DNA of 64,000 nucleotides from Streptomyces sp. NBC_00234 (GCF_036195325.1 NZ_CP108101.1:3348001-3412000), one strand, 5' to 3'. Positions 17,517 through 27,505 are shown, counted from the stretch's first letter. The notes: generated from the letters alone by a model not told the origin. Numbers and translations: made by a program.

Positions 17517-18188
17517 ATGAAGAAGCGGTACGCGGCAAGGGTTCTGGTTCCGACGGTCCTGGCGGCGGTGGCGCTGGCCGGATGCTCGTCGGACGACGGT
17601 ACGGACACGGGCAAGGCGTCGCGGAAGACGGCCGGCAGCCCCGAGAGCCCGGACAGCGCGGCCGGGAAGACGGACACCCCGGCCGGGAAGCCCGTCACCA
17701 AGGGCGGCACGGTCGGGGGCGCCGGCTCGGCCTGCCCGATGCCCGTCAGCTTCGACTTCGCGAAGTCCTGGACGCCGGAGGCGGTCGAGGTCGACCCCGA
17801 TTCCGAACTGGCCGCGCTGGGTGAGCAGGGCCCGGTCCGGATGGTCTGCGAGATCGACGCCAAGCCGGCGGGGAACATCGGCTACCTGCGGGTGTGGGCG
17901 GGAGAACCGTCCGGGAGCGACCCGCGCGCGGTGCTGCAGGCGTTCGTCGCCGCCGACCCGAACGCCACCGAGGCCACGTACTCCGCGATCCGGGCCGGCT
18001 CCCTGGAGGCCGCCGAAGTCGCGTACACCGTGAGCGGCGAGGTGCTGGACCCGAAGACCGAGCGCGCCTTCGCGGTCACCACGCCGGACGGCCCGGTCGT
18101 GGTGCATCTGGGCGGGCTCGACTCCAGCGAGCACCGGCAGATGCTGCCCGCGTACGAGCTGGCGAAGAAGAGCCTGAAGCTCGGCTGA
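17517..18188 (+). CDS. Putative lipoprotein, unknown function
   Basis: 223 residues starting MKKRYAARVLVPTVLAAVAL with the lipobox LAGC, so Cys is about residue 22. A Thr/Lys/Gly-rich linker follows to about residue 70, then a ~150-residue folded domain with two further cysteines (SACPMPVSF and MVCEIDAK) that could form a disulfide. The ATG at 17517 follows GGGGTGGGGAC. It is divergent from the ABC-F gene with a 147-base gap. No named family was recognised. Confidence 0.8.
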   Translation: MKKRYAARVLVPTVLAAVALAGCSSDDGTDTGKASRKTAGSPESPDSAAGKTDTPAGKPVTKGGTVGGAGSACPMPVSFDFAKSWTPEAVEVDPDSELAALGEQGPVRMVCEIDAKPAGNIGYLRVWAGEPSGSDPRAVLQAFVAADPNATEATYSAIRAGSLEAAEVAYTVSGEVLDPKTERAFAVTTPDGPVVVHLGGLDSSEHRQMLPAYELAKKSLKLG

Positions 18189-18223
18189 CGCCCGGCCCCC
18201 GGCCGGAGCCGGAGCCGGAGGCC

Positions 18224-19129
18224 CTACGGGCGCAGGACCGTCGCGCCCGGCGCCGCGGAGCGCGCCACCCGCGCGGTCCGGCACGTCCCGGACGTGATCA
18301 GCGCCTGCGCCACCTTCTGCGCCGACTCCTCGTCCGCCACCAGGAACGCGGTGGTGGGCCCGGAGCCGGAGACCAGGGCGGCCAGCGCGCCCGCCGCGGT
18401 GCCCGCCGCGAGGGTGTCGGCCAGGGAGGGGCGCAGGGAGAGGGCGGCGGCCTGGAGGTCGTTGCTCAGGGCCTCCGCGAGCCCGGCCGTGTCCCCGGCG
18501 CGCAGCGCGGCCAGGAGCGGCGCGGACGCGGTGGGCTCCGGGATGTCCGTACCCGCCGTGAGCCGGTCGAACTCGCCGTAGACAGCCGGGGTGGAGAGTC
18601 CTCCGTCGGCGACCGCGAAGACCCAGTGGAAGGTGCCCCCGACCTCGATCGGGGTCAGCCGCTCGCCGCGTCCGACGCCGAGTGCGGCCCCGCCGACCAG
18701 GCTGAACGGGACGTCGCTGCCCAGCTCGGCGCAGAGTTCGAGGAGTTCCTCGCGGGAGGCTCCGGTGGACCAGAGGGTGTCGCAGGCCAGCAGGGCGGCG
18801 GCGCCGTCGGCGCTGCCGCCCGCCATGCCGCCCGCGACGGGGATGTCCTTGGAGATGTGGATGTGCACATCGGGCGCGAGACCGTGCCGCCCGGCGAGTG
18901 CGAGGGCGGCGCGGGCGGCGAGGTTCGTGGCGTCCAGCGGGACCTGGGCGGCGTCCGGACCCGAGCAGGTGACCGTCAGCGCGTCGGCGGGGGTGACGGT
19001 GACCTCGTCGTACAGGCCGACGGCGAGGAAGACGTTGGCCAGGTCGTGGAAGCCGTCGGGGCGCGGGGCGCCGACCGCGAGCTGCACGTTGACCTTCGCC
19101 GGGACACGGACGGTGACGCTGTGGGTCAT
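18224..19129 (-). CDS. ispE: 4-diphosphocytidyl-2-C-methyl-D-erythritol kinase
   Basis: GHMP kinase of the MEP isoprenoid pathway. The N-terminal signature [14 protein letters not shown] and the ATP loop [19 protein letters not shown] are clear. The catalytic Asp region is [12 protein letters not shown], and the C-terminal GHMP glycine motif is [11 protein letters not shown]. 301 residues, normal length. The ATG overlaps the rsmA stop (ATGA) and is the last gene of rpfB-rsmA-ispE. Confidence 0.95.
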   Translation of the reverse strand: MTHSVTVRVPAKVNVQLAVGAPRPDGFHDLANVFLAVGLYDEVTVTPADALTVTCSGPDAAQVPLDATNLAARAALALAGRHGLAPDVHIHISKDIPVAGGMAGGSADGAAALLACDTLWSTGASREELLELCAELGSDVPFSLVGGAALGVGRGERLTPIEVGGTFHWVFAVADGGLSTPAVYGEFDRLTAGTDIPEPTASAPLLAALRAGDTAGLAEALSNDLQAAALSLRPSLADTLAAGTAAGALAALVSGSGPTTAFLVADEESAQKVAQALITSGTCRTARVARSAAPGATVLRP

Positions 19130-20010
19130 GCGGACGGCTCCGGCTCGCTCTGCGGCTTGTTCTCGGCGATCGCGGCGAACTCCTCGACCGTCAGGGCCTC
19201 GCCGCGGGCCTGCGGGGAGACACCGGCCGCGACGAGCGCGGCCTCGGCCGCGGGCGCGGAGCCCGCCCAGCCGGACAGGGCGGCACGCAGCGTCTTGCGG
19301 CGCTGGGCGAAGGCCGCGTCGACGACCGCGAAGACCTCGGTGCGGCTCGCGCTGGTCCTGATCGGCTCCGTGCGCCGGACCAGGGACACCAGCCCCGAGT
19401 CGACGTTCGGCGCGGGCCAGAAGACCGTGCGGCCGATCGAGCCGGCGCGCTTGACGTCGGCGTACCAGTTGGCCTTGACCGACGGCACGCCGTAGACCTT
19501 GTTGCCCGGCTTCGCGGCCAGCCGGTCGGCGACCTCGGCCTGCACCATCACGAGCGTGCGCTCGATGCTCGGGAAGCGCTCCAGCATGGTGAGCAGGACC
19601 GGCACGGCCACGTTGTACGGGAGATTAGCCACCAGCGCGGTGGGCGGCGGTCCCGGCAGCTCCCGGACCAGCATCGCGTCGGAGTGGACGAGGGCGAAGC
19701 GGTCGGCGCGCTCCGGCATCCGGGCGGCGACCGTGGCGGGCAGCGCGCCCGCGAGCACGTCGTCGATCTCGACGGCGACGACCCGGTCCGCCGCCTCCAG
19801 CAGCGCCAGGGTCAGCGAACCCAGCCCCGGGCCCACCTCGACCACCACGTCGTCGGGGCGCACCTCGGCGGTGCGCACGATCCGGCGGACGGTGTTGGCG
19901 TCGATGACGAAGTTCTGACCGCGCTGCTTGGTCGGGCGTACGCCCAGTTTCGCGGCCAGGTCGCGGATGTCTGCGGGGCCCAGGAGGGCGTCGGGCTCTG
20001 TGCTGCTCAC
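19126..20010 (-). CDS. rsmA: 16S rRNA dimethyladenosine transferase (A1518/A1519)
   Basis: KsgA/RsmA methyltransferase of 294 residues. The family N-terminus [13 protein letters not shown] is present, with SAM motif [13 protein letters not shown] and catalytic NLPY ([13 protein letters not shown]). The conserved [14 protein letters not shown] block is near residue 215. The GTG start at 20010 overlaps the rpfB stop (GTGA). The gene order rpfB-rsmA-ispE matches that of mycobacteria. Confidence 0.95.
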   Translation of the reverse strand: MSSTEPDALLGPADIRDLAAKLGVRPTKQRGQNFVIDANTVRRIVRTAEVRPDDVVVEVGPGLGSLTLALLEAADRVVAVEIDDVLAGALPATVAARMPERADRFALVHSDAMLVRELPGPPPTALVANLPYNVAVPVLLTMLERFPSIERTLVMVQAEVADRLAAKPGNKVYGVPSVKANWYADVKRAGSIGRTVFWPAPNVDSGLVSLVRRTEPIRTSASRTEVFAVVDAAFAQRRKTLRAALSGWAGSAPAAEAALVAAGVSPQARGEALTVEEFAAIAENKPQSEPEPSA

Positions 20011-21353
20011 CCGCTAAGCCTACGGCCGCAGTGCGGCCACGGACTCGCCCCCCGTTGCACGTACAGCTTCTTCGCCCGGTACGTCTGCTCGGAGGCCGGG
20101 GCGTCCTGGGGCCGGCCGCTGCCGCCGAGGGACTGCCAGGTCTGGGTGTCGAACTGGTACAGCCCGCCGTACGTACCGCTGGCGTCGACGGCGTTCGGCC
20201 GGCCGCCGGACTCGCAGGCGGCGAGCCCGTTCCAGTTCAGTCCGTCGGCGCCCGTCACCGAGTCCGGCATGGGTTTCGTGCCGACGCGCACGACCCGGCT
20301 GACCGGTTCGCGCAGCGTCTCCAGGCCGGTCCTGCGCGGTTTCTGCCGGACGCCGTTGACCGTGCGCAGGGCGTACGTGACGCGGCGGGCGCCATTGCGG
20401 CCGTTGCGTTCGACGACCTCCGTGCCCGCGAAGAGGGTAGGGTCCTCGCTTCGCTCGACGGCGTACGGGACGGTCTCCTCGCGCACTTCACGGCTGTCGG
20501 TGATCCGCATGACGGAGATGGTCTGGCCGTCGCGGGGGAAGCTGTCGGGGGACACGGAGGTGGTGTCCTGGCCGTGCAGGGTGATGCCGGCCTCGGCGAC
20601 CGCCTCGCGGACGGTGGCGGCGTTGGTCCGCAGGGTGCGTTCGCGGCCGTCGGCCATGAAGGTCACGGTGCGTTCGGTGCGGATGTCGAGGGTCAGGCCG
20701 GTGCGGCCGATCCGGGAGGAGCGGGAGGCGGAGAGGTACGCGCCCTCGGCCCGCACCCCGAACTGGCGCAGGGCCTCGTCGACGGTCTCGGCGGTGGTCC
20801 ACACCTGGCGGCGGATCCCGTCGAGGGTGAGGGTGACGGGGCGCCCGTAGCGGACGACGACCTCGTCGCCGCTGTCCAGTTCGGTGCCGGGGGCCGGGGC
20901 CACGAGGTCGTGGGCGCCGACGGTGACGCCCTCGTCCTGGAGGAGTTCGCCGACGTCGTCGGCGAAGGTGTGCAGGGTGCGCGGTTCCCCGTCGACGCTG
21001 AGGTGGACGGCCTTGTCGTGGGCGACGAACGCCGAGGTGCCGCCGGCCAGGAAGGCGACGACGAGGGCCTGCGGGACGAGCCGCCGCAGCCCCTCCGGGC
21101 CCGTGGTGCTCTTGCGGCGCCTGGTGCCCCGTCCGGTGCCCCTGCGGGGCGTGGCGCCGTCCGCGGTGACCGTCTGGCGGGGCACCAGAGGGGTGTCGAC
21201 CATCGTCGGGTCGTGGAAGGCCGGGCCGGCCCACGAGGTGTCCACGAGCGTCGGCTCTTCATGGAGGGAGACGGGGGACGCGACGGCGACGGGTGCGGCC
21301 GGCTGACGCCGGCCGCCGCGCGCTGCACGGTGACTGCCCTGCGAATTGCTCAC
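20007..21353 (-). CDS. rpfB: Resuscitation-promoting factor RpfB
   Basis: 448 residues. The ~90-residue N-terminus is basic and Pro/Arg-rich and is followed by one transmembrane helix (about 91-111). Three DUF348 repeats follow (e.g. [36 protein letters not shown]). A G5 domain contains [14 protein letters not shown], and a C-terminal Rpf lysozyme-like domain begins [12 protein letters not shown]. The Glu in ACESGG is the catalytic residue, and cysteines ACESG and PHCGRR can form the Rpf disulfide. It cleaves peptidoglycan to promote germination or exit from dormancy. The GTG start at 21353 leaves a 105-base gap to tatD. Confidence 0.95.
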   Translation of the reverse strand: MSNSQGSHRAARGGRRQPAAPVAVASPVSLHEEPTLVDTSWAGPAFHDPTMVDTPLVPRQTVTADGATPRRGTGRGTRRRKSTTGPEGLRRLVPQALVVAFLAGGTSAFVAHDKAVHLSVDGEPRTLHTFADDVGELLQDEGVTVGAHDLVAPAPGTELDSGDEVVVRYGRPVTLTLDGIRRQVWTTAETVDEALRQFGVRAEGAYLSASRSSRIGRTGLTLDIRTERTVTFMADGRERTLRTNAATVREAVAEAGITLHGQDTTSVSPDSFPRDGQTISVMRITDSREVREETVPYAVERSEDPTLFAGTEVVERNGRNGARRVTYALRTVNGVRQKPRRTGLETLREPVSRVVRVGTKPMPDSVTGADGLNWNGLAACESGGRPNAVDASGTYGGLYQFDTQTWQSLGGSGRPQDAPASEQTYRAKKLYVQRGASPWPHCGRRLSG

Positions 21354-21458
21354 GACGCTCCAGAAGATCGGCCCTGCGACCCGAATGCGCGGGGACGATA
21401 GCGGAGCTTCCGTGACTCTCCAAAGCCATGTGGCTACACAGCGTGGCCGTGTCGCGGC

Positions 21459-22325
21459 TCAGTAGTCGAACGCACGTGCCGTGTTGTCGGCGATCGCCGC
21501 CGCCAGGGTGTCTTCGTCGACGCCCTTCACCTCCGCCATCGCGCGGAGCGTGACCGGAATGAGGTAGGGCGCGTTGGGCCGTCCGCGGTACGGGGCGGGG
21601 GTGAGGAAGGGCGCGTCCGTCTCGACCAGGACCAGTTCCGTCGGCGCGACGGCCAGTGCGTCCCGCAGCGGCTGGGCGTTCTTGAAGGTGACGTTGCCCG
21701 CGAAGGACATGAAGTACCCGGCGTCCGCGCAGATCCGGGCCATGTCGGCGTCGCCCGAGTAGCAGTGGAAGACGGTCCGCTCGGGGGCTCCCGCGTCGGC
21801 GAGGATGCGCAGCACGTCCGCGTGCGCCTCGCGGTCGTGGATGACGAGGGCCTTGCCGTGGCGCTTGGCGATCTCGATGTGCGCCCGGAAGGACTCCTCC
21901 TGGGCGGCCATGCCCTCGGGGCCGGTGCGGAAGTAGTCGAGGCCGGTCTCGCCGACGCCCCGTACATGGTCGAGGGCGGCCAGCGCGTCGATCTCGGCGA
22001 GCGCCTCGTCGAGTGCGGCCCTGCCGCCCGGCTCCCGGACCCTCTGGCGCGCGCTGCCCTCAGGGTCGCCGTGCACGATGCGGGGCGCCTCGTTGGGGTG
22101 GAGGGCGACGGAGGCGTGCACCGCGGCGTGGGCCGCCGCGGTGTCCGCGGCCCAGCGCGAGCCCGCCACGTCGCAGCCGACCTGGACCACGGTCGTCACG
22201 TTGACGGCGGCGGCCCGGGCCAGGGCCTCCTCGACGGTTCCGTCCTGCATGTCGAGGTGGGTGTGCGAATCGGCGACCGGCACCCGGAGGGGCTCGGGCA
22301 GCGGCGGGGCTTCCGTACGGCTCAT
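21459..22325 (-). CDS. TatD-family metal-dependent DNase
   Basis: TIM-barrel amidohydrolase-type nuclease of 288 residues. Metal ligands are visible: HTHLD near residue 22, GETGLDYF (Glu) near 135, VIHDREAH, FHCYSGD and the late ETDAPFL. The ATG at 22325 is used; a GTG two codons upstream (22331) is an alternative. It precedes rpfB on the same strand, as in mycobacteria. The cellular role in DNA repair or quality control is not settled for the family. Confidence 0.9.
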   Translation of the reverse strand: MSRTEAPPLPEPLRVPVADSHTHLDMQDGTVEEALARAAAVNVTTVVQVGCDVAGSRWAADTAAAHAAVHASVALHPNEAPRIVHGDPEGSARQRVREPGGRAALDEALAEIDALAALDHVRGVGETGLDYFRTGPEGMAAQEESFRAHIEIAKRHGKALVIHDREAHADVLRILADAGAPERTVFHCYSGDADMARICADAGYFMSFAGNVTFKNAQPLRDALAVAPTELVLVETDAPFLTPAPYRGRPNAPYLIPVTLRAMAEVKGVDEDTLAAAIADNTARAFDY

Positions 22326-22358
22326 GCCCACGATCGTACGAGGATCATGGGCGTCGGC

Positions 22359-22703
22359 TCACTTGCGGTGGAAGGGATGCAGCAGGTGGGAGAACTGCCA
22401 GTGGTGTTCCGGCTCCGTCGAGGCCGGCACGGCCTTCTCGGAGGGACGGTGTTCGAGCAGCTGCTGGAACGTCGAGACCCGGCCGGACCGCATGATCCGG
22501 ACCACGTGCCCGCCGCAGTTCGTGCAGGTCGGCGTGGACAGCGGCGAGGGCACACGCTCCCCGTCCGCCTTGTAGACGACGAACGCGTTACCGGCTCCGT
22601 CGACGTGGTGCTCTATCTCGTACGCCTGCTCCCAGCCGTACCCACACCTCATGCAGGCGAACGCGTACGCCTCGTGCACGGTGGTTGCTGCGATCTCGCT
22701 CAT
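22359..22703 (-). CDS. Small protein with two CxxC knuckles (zinc-ribbon type), unknown function
   Basis: 114 residues from the ATG at 22703, which has a GAGGAG site upstream; the frame runs open to 22832 without support. Two cysteine pairs, CMRCGYGW near residue 17 and CTNCGGH near residue 59, suggest one bound zinc. The C-terminal region is rich in His (EPEHHWQFSHLLHPFHRK). It sits between rsmI and tatD on the same strand. I do not recognise a named family. Confidence 0.8.
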   Translation of the reverse strand: MSEIAATTVHEAYAFACMRCGYGWEQAYEIEHHVDGAGNAFVVYKADGERVPSPLSTPTCTNCGGHVVRIMRSGRVSTFQQLLEHRPSEKAVPASTEPEHHWQFSHLLHPFHRK

Positions 22704-22863
22704 GCCTGCTCCTCTTGTCCGCCGGACAAGCACTCCAGGGAATGCGTCCCACCATCCAGTGGACGCCTTTCCCGGCGGAAGCGCACCAGGTCGGGACGAG
22801 TGTTGGAGCTGTCTTGGCCCTCTCATGGCCAAAGGGCCCGGTACGCGGCTCGGGCTTTGCCTT

Positions 22864-23760
22864 TCAGATTAGTCCTTTGCCCTCCGCGGGGGCAGTTCGA
22901 GCCGCGTTCTTTGCCGCGACCACCGCATCGAACACCTCGCGCTTGGGCAGGCCCGCTTCGGCGGCGACCGCGGCGATGGCCTCCTTGCGGCGCTCCCCGG
23001 CCTCTTCGCGCACCTGCACCCTGCGGACCAGCTCCTCGGCGTCCAGGCCCTCGTTCCCGGAGTCCGTGGCGCCCTCGACGACCACGGTGATCTCACCGCG
23101 TACGCCCTCCGCCGCCCAGACCGCGAGCTCGCCCAGAGGGCCGCGCTTCACTTCCTCGTACGTCTTGGTCAGCTCGCGGCACACGGCGGCCCTGCGGTCC
23201 TCGCCGAACACCTCGGCCATCGCCGCCAGGGTGTCGTCGAGCCGGTGCGGGGCCTCGAAGAAGACCATCGTGCGGCGTTCCCCGGCCACCTCGCGGAGCT
23301 TGCCGAGGCGTTCGCCCGCCTTGCGCGGCAGGAAGCCCTCGAAGCAGAAGCGGTCCACGGGCAGCCCGGAGAGCGCGAGCGCGGTCAGCACGGCCGAGGG
23401 GCCCGGCACTGCGGTGACCTTGATGTCCTTCTCGACGGCCGCGGCGACGAGCCGGTAGCCGGGGTCGGAGACGGACGGCATCCCGGCGTCGGTGACGAGC
23501 AGGACGCGGGCGCCGCCCGTCAGTGCCTCGACGAGTTCGGGCGTACGGGCCGTCTCGTTGCCCTCGAAGTAGGAGACGACACGCCCCGTGGTCTGGATGC
23601 CCAGCGCCTGGGTGAGGCGGCGCAGCCGCCGGGTGTCCTCGGCGGCGACGATGTCGGCCGTCGCCAGCTCGGCGGCGAGCCGTGGCGGGGCGTCCGCCAC
23701 GTCGCCGATGGGGGTCCCTGCGAGTACCAGCGTTCCAGTCGTTCCAGTCACATCAGCCAT
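22864..23760 (-). CDS. rsmI: 16S rRNA (cytidine1402-2'-O)-methyltransferase
   Basis: Tetrapyrrole-methylase-fold enzyme of 298 residues. Signatures are TLVLAGTPIGDVADAPPR (N-terminus), AAEDTRRLRRL, VTDAGMPSVSDPGY and VPGPSAVLTALALSG. The FEGFLPRK segment is diagnostic of RsmI. The ATG at 23760 lies 53 bases from the divergent pmt GTG. Confidence 0.95.
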   Translation of the reverse strand: MADVTGTTGTLVLAGTPIGDVADAPPRLAAELATADIVAAEDTRRLRRLTQALGIQTTGRVVSYFEGNETARTPELVEALTGGARVLLVTDAGMPSVSDPGYRLVAAAVEKDIKVTAVPGPSAVLTALALSGLPVDRFCFEGFLPRKAGERLGKLREVAGERRTMVFFEAPHRLDDTLAAMAEVFGEDRRAAVCRELTKTYEEVKRGPLGELAVWAAEGVRGEITVVVEGATDSGNEGLDAEELVRRVQVREEAGERRKEAIAAVAAEAGLPKREVFDAVVAAKNAARTAPAEGKGLI

Positions 23761-23813
23761 CCTCCCAGCACGGGCGGCCCCCTTCGCACAGATGCGTTCC
23801 CTACGATGGCGCG

Positions 23814-25580
23814 GTGACGAGTACTGCGCCCGAAGCCCAGCAGGGCCAAGACGCCGGGGACGCCCACGGCGAACAGCCGCCTGCCTGGCAGCAGCGGCTG
23901 CGCCGCTTCGGCCATGCGCCGCGGCCGGAGACGGGGCTGCGTGAACGGCTGATCCCGCCGTACACCCGTCCGGGACGCCAGTTCTGGGCGGTGCTCGGGG
24001 TGCCTCCGACCCTGGCCGGCCATCTGATCCGCTGGGCGGCCTGGGGCGGTCCGCTGCTCGTGGCGCTGGTCGCCGGGCTGCTGCGGTTCTGGAACCTCGG
24101 CAAGCCGGACGCGGTGATATTCGACGAGACGTACTACGCCAAGGACGCCTGGGCGCTGGTCAACCAGGGGTACGAGGGGGCCTGGCCCAAGGACATCGAC
24201 AAGTCGATTCTTGCCGATCCCTCGAAGGTGCAGATCCCGGTGGAGCCCGGCTACGTCGTGCACCCGCCGGTCGGCAAGTGGATCATCGGGGCCGGTGAGA
24301 AGCTCTTCGACTTCACCCCGTTCGGCTGGCGCTTCATGGTGGCGGTGCTCGGCACGCTGTCCGTGCTGATGCTCTGCCGGATCGGCCGCAGGCTGTTCCG
24401 CTCCACGTTCCTGGGCTGTCTGGCGGGCACGCTGCTCGCGGTGGACGGGCTGCACTTCGTGATGAGCCGCACCGCGCTCCTCGACCTCGTGCTGATGTTC
24501 TTCGTGCTCGCGGCCTTCGGATGTCTGGTGGCCGACCGCGACTGGGCGCGCCGGAGACTCGCGGCGGCCCTGCCGGTCGACGCCGAGGGGGTGATGCGCC
24601 CCGATGCCCGGATCGCGGAGACGCTGCGCCTGGGCTGGCGCCCGTGGCGGCTCGCGGCGGGGCTGATGCTCGGACTGGCCTTCGCCACCAAGTGGAACGG
24701 CCTGTACATCCTGGCCGCGTTCGGCGTGATGGCGGTGCTGTGGGACGTGGGCGCGCGGCGCACGGCGGGTGCGGTGCAGCCGTACGCGGCGGTGCTGCGC
24801 CGGGATCTGGTGCCCGCGTTCGTCTCGACGGTGCCGGTCGCGATCGGGACGTACCTCGTGTCGTGGACGGGCTGGATCGTCACGGACAAGGGGTACTACC
24901 GGAACTGGGCGGCGACGGAGGGCAAGGGCGGCTCGTTCACCTGGCTGCCGGACTGGCTGCGCAGCCTGTGGCACTACGAGTACCAGGTGTACGAGTTCCA
25001 TGTCGGGCTGACCTCCGGGCACACGTACCAGTCCAATCCCTGGAGCTGGATCGTCCTCGGCCGTCCCGTCTCGTACTTCTACGAGGAGCAGGCGGGCTGC
25101 GCGGCGTCGGCGACCGGCAAATGCGCGCGCGAGGTGCTGGCGATCGGCACTCCGCTGCTGTGGTGGGCGTCGTGCTTCGCGCTGCTGTACGTGCTGTGGC
25201 GCTGGTTCTTCCGCCGCGACTGGCGGGCGGGCGCGATCGCCTGCGGCGTGGCGGCCGGCTGGGTGCCGTGGTTCTTCTACCAGGAGCGGACGATCTTCCT
25301 GTTCTACGCGGTCGTCTTCGTCCCGTTCCTGTGTCTCGCGGTGACGATGATGATCGGCGCGATGATCGGGCCCGCCGCCCATGCGCGTACCGGGCAGGAG
25401 CTGGGCCTGCCCACGGACGATCCGACCGGTGAACGCAGGCGGACGCTGGGGGCGGTGGCCGCGGGCGTGCTGGTGCTGCTGATCGTGTGGAACTTCATCT
25501 ACTTCTGGCCGCTGTACACGGGCACCTCGATCCCGGAGAACTCCTGGCGCGACCGGATGTGGCTGGACACCTGGGTCTGA
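23814..25580 (+). CDS. pmt: Dolichyl-phosphate-mannose-protein mannosyltransferase (Pmt)
   Basis: GT39-type polytopic membrane enzyme of 588 residues that O-mannosylates secreted and lipoproteins. The first extracytoplasmic loop has the catalytic acidic pair in VIFDETYYAKDAWAL, and many hydrophobic helices follow. The mid-loop contains WHYEYQVYEFHVGL and HTYQSNPWSW, typical of bacterial Pmt. The GTG at 23814 is chosen because it lies just beyond the 53-base promoter gap from rsmI. In S. coelicolor the pmt gene is needed for phiC31 infection and cell-wall antibiotic tolerance. The exported lipoproteins in this window are possible substrates, which is inference. Confidence 0.92.
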   Translation: MTSTAPEAQQGQDAGDAHGEQPPAWQQRLRRFGHAPRPETGLRERLIPPYTRPGRQFWAVLGVPPTLAGHLIRWAAWGGPLLVALVAGLLRFWNLGKPDAVIFDETYYAKDAWALVNQGYEGAWPKDIDKSILADPSKVQIPVEPGYVVHPPVGKWIIGAGEKLFDFTPFGWRFMVAVLGTLSVLMLCRIGRRLFRSTFLGCLAGTLLAVDGLHFVMSRTALLDLVLMFFVLAAFGCLVADRDWARRRLAAALPVDAEGVMRPDARIAETLRLGWRPWRLAAGLMLGLAFATKWNGLYILAAFGVMAVLWDVGARRTAGAVQPYAAVLRRDLVPAFVSTVPVAIGTYLVSWTGWIVTDKGYYRNWAATEGKGGSFTWLPDWLRSLWHYEYQVYEFHVGLTSGHTYQSNPWSWIVLGRPVSYFYEEQAGCAASATGKCAREVLAIGTPLLWWASCFALLYVLWRWFFRRDWRAGAIACGVAAGWVPWFFYQERTIFLFYAVVFVPFLCLAVTMMIGAMIGPAAHARTGQELGLPTDDPTGERRRTLGAVAAGVLVLLIVWNFIYFWPLYTGTSIPENSWRDRMWLDTWV

Positions 25581-25653
25581 TCCGCGTCGGCCATCGCATT
25601 CCGATAACAACCCCCACAGCCGCCCCGTCGGTCCCGTAGAGTCCCCGGCACAT

Positions 25654-25676
25654 CCCCTTTGAACACGTTCAAGGGG
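25654..25676. promoter_or_regulatory. Near-perfect palindrome in the leader of the PBP gene
   Basis: CCCCTTTGAAC-AC-GTTCAAGGGGG, a nearly complete 10+10 dyad, lies 25-47 bases before the ATG at 25701. It could be a repressor site or an mRNA hairpin. There is no T-run, so it does not look like a terminator for pmt. Confidence 0.6.
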
Positions 25677-25700
25677 GACTCCTGGGGAGGGGACTGCACG

Positions 25701-27335
25701 ATGCGCAGTGGAGCGAAGGTCGCCGTGGCCGGTGGCGTGTTCGTACTGATGGCCGGAGGCGCCTGCTACGGCCTGTACAACGTTGTCGGAGCCGGCGGTG
25801 AGAGCGGTGCGACGGACTCCGAGGTGGCGTCCGCACAGGTGAAGACGGGGCCGCCCAGCGCGGCGGAGATAGCCGGGACCTCGAAGGAGTTCCTGAAGGC
25901 GTGGGCGTCCGGCGACGCGGCGGCCGCGGCGCTGCTCACCAACAACGAGGCCGGGGCCGAGCCGTTGCTCGCCGGCTACACCGAGGACGCGCACGTCACC
26001 GCGGCAGTGATCACGCCAGGTCCGGCGGTCGGCGCGACGGTGCCGTACACGGTGAAGGCGACGGTCTCGTACGAGGGCAGGAAGAAGACCCTGTCGTACG
26101 CCTCCGAGTTGACCGTCGTGCGCGGCCTGACCAGCGGCAAGGCACTCGTCGACTGGCAGCCCACGGTGATCCATCCGCAGCTGACCGAGGGGGCGACGCT
26201 GCGGACCGGACAGTCCTCGACGCCGGAGATCGAGGCCGTCGACCGCAACGACAAGGTCCTGGACCCGAAGACGTACCCGTCGCTGGCCCCGGTGCTGGCC
26301 ACGCTGCGCGAGAGGTACGGGGCGAAGAGCGGCGGCACGGCGGGCATCGAGACCTGGATCCAGCCGGCCGGCGAGACGGCGCCCAAGACCACGCTGCTGA
26401 CCCTGGCGAAGGGGAAGCCCGGCAAGCTCCGCACGACGATCGAGGCCGGCGCCCAGGCGGCGGCCGAGCAGGCGGTGAAGCAGTTCGGCGAGGCGTCGGT
26501 GGTCGCGGTCCAGCCCTCGACGGGTGCGATCAGCGCGGTCGCCAACAACCCGGTGACCGACTTCAACGCGGCGATGCAGGGCAAGCAGGCGCCCGGCTCC
26601 ACGCTGAAGATCGTGACCGCGGCGATGCTGCTGGAGAAGGGGCTCGCCGCGGCGGACCGCCCGATCGAATGCCCGAAGGAAGTGCTGTACGAGGGGAACA
26701 CCTTCCACAACCTGAAGTACTTCTCGCTCCCGGACACCGACACGTTCACGACGAGCTTCGCCCGCTCCTGCAACACGGCCTTCATCAAGCGGATCGACGA
26801 GGTGCACGACGACTCCGCGCTCGGCAAGGAGGCGCGGGACGTCTTCGGGATCGGCCTGGACTGGAAGACCGGCATCTTCTCGACCGACGGCAGCATCCCG
26901 GACGAGGTCGGCGGTGAGGCGGCGGCGCAGTACATCGGCCAGGGCACGGTCCAGATGAACGCCCTCAACATCGCGTCCATCACGGCCACCGCGCGCAACG
27001 GCACGTTCCGCCAGCCGGTCATCGTGCCGCAGTCCCTGGACGGCCGGCAGCTCGCCGTCGCGTCCCGCTCGCTTCCGCGCCACGTCACCGACCAGCTGAA
27101 CGCCATGATGCGGGCGACGGCGACCTGGGGCACCGGCAAGGACGCCATGGCCTCGGTCGACGGCGACAAGGGCGCCAAGACGGGCTCGGCGGAGGTCGAC
27201 GGACAGGGCGTGTCCAACAGCTGGTTCACCGGATTCAGCAACGACCTGGCAGCCGCGGCGGTCGTCCAGTCGGGAGGCCACGGCGGAGACGCGGCGGGCC
27301 CGGTGGTGGCGGCGGTCCTGCGGGCGGGTTCCTGA
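25701..27335 (+). CDS. Class B penicillin-binding protein (transpeptidase) with NTF2-like N-terminal domain
   Basis: 544 residues, anchored by an N-terminal transmembrane helix (VAVAGGVFVLMAGGACYGLY). An NTF2/MecA_N-like domain starts near residue 48 (SKEFLKAWASGDAAAAALL). A PBP dimerisation stretch and a transpeptidase domain follow. The three catalytic motifs are present: SxxK as GSTLKI, SxN as SCNTAF and KTG as AKTGSAE. The ATG at 25701 has GGGGAGGGG upstream. It crosslinks peptidoglycan, and its closest relatives in Streptomyces are the SCO3156/SCO3157-type PBPs linked to sporulation or stress. It follows pmt on the same strand. Confidence 0.92.
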   Translation: MRSGAKVAVAGGVFVLMAGGACYGLYNVVGAGGESGATDSEVASAQVKTGPPSAAEIAGTSKEFLKAWASGDAAAAALLTNNEAGAEPLLAGYTEDAHVTAAVITPGPAVGATVPYTVKATVSYEGRKKTLSYASELTVVRGLTSGKALVDWQPTVIHPQLTEGATLRTGQSSTPEIEAVDRNDKVLDPKTYPSLAPVLATLRERYGAKSGGTAGIETWIQPAGETAPKTTLLTLAKGKPGKLRTTIEAGAQAAAEQAVKQFGEASVVAVQPSTGAISAVANNPVTDFNAAMQGKQAPGSTLKIVTAAMLLEKGLAAADRPIECPKEVLYEGNTFHNLKYFSLPDTDTFTTSFARSCNTAFIKRIDEVHDDSALGKEARDVFGIGLDWKTGIFSTDGSIPDEVGGEAAAQYIGQGTVQMNALNIASITATARNGTFRQPVIVPQSLDGRQLAVASRSLPRHVTDQLNAMMRATATWGTGKDAMASVDGDKGAKTGSAEVDGQGVSNSWFTGFSNDLAAAAVVQSGGHGGDAAGPVVAAVLRAGS

Positions 27336-27360
27336 CGCCACCGTCGCACGAGAGGTCCCC

Positions 27361-27406
27361 GGGCGGGAGCGTCGGCGTGGTCACGCCGGCACTCCCGCCC
27401 GCTTTT
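27361..27406 (+). terminator. Intrinsic terminator after the PBP gene
   Basis: A long GC-rich hairpin (arms 27361-27379 and 27382-27400, with two G-T positions and a small loop) is followed by GCTTTTGTT. It lies 26 bases past the PBP stop. Confidence 0.8.
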
Positions 27407-27505
27407 GTTATGTCCGGCAGGATTTATTCGACTGTCGCGCAGTGATCACGACTCCTAGAATAGGTATCGACCATTGAATGCCGTGGTTGGCCTGGGGGGG
27501 GCAAC

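Noticed and set aside
21354..21458. A cyclic di-AMP (ydaO-type) riboswitch ahead of rpfB
   Set aside because: Such leaders occur ahead of other Streptomyces rpf genes, but this gap is only 105 bases and shows no such architecture.
23748..27341. A 1197-codon open frame antisense to pmt and the PBP gene
   Set aside because: It is a product of GC-rich third positions on the other strand. Its sequence is Arg/Gly/Asp-rich without domains, and both sense genes have full family matches.
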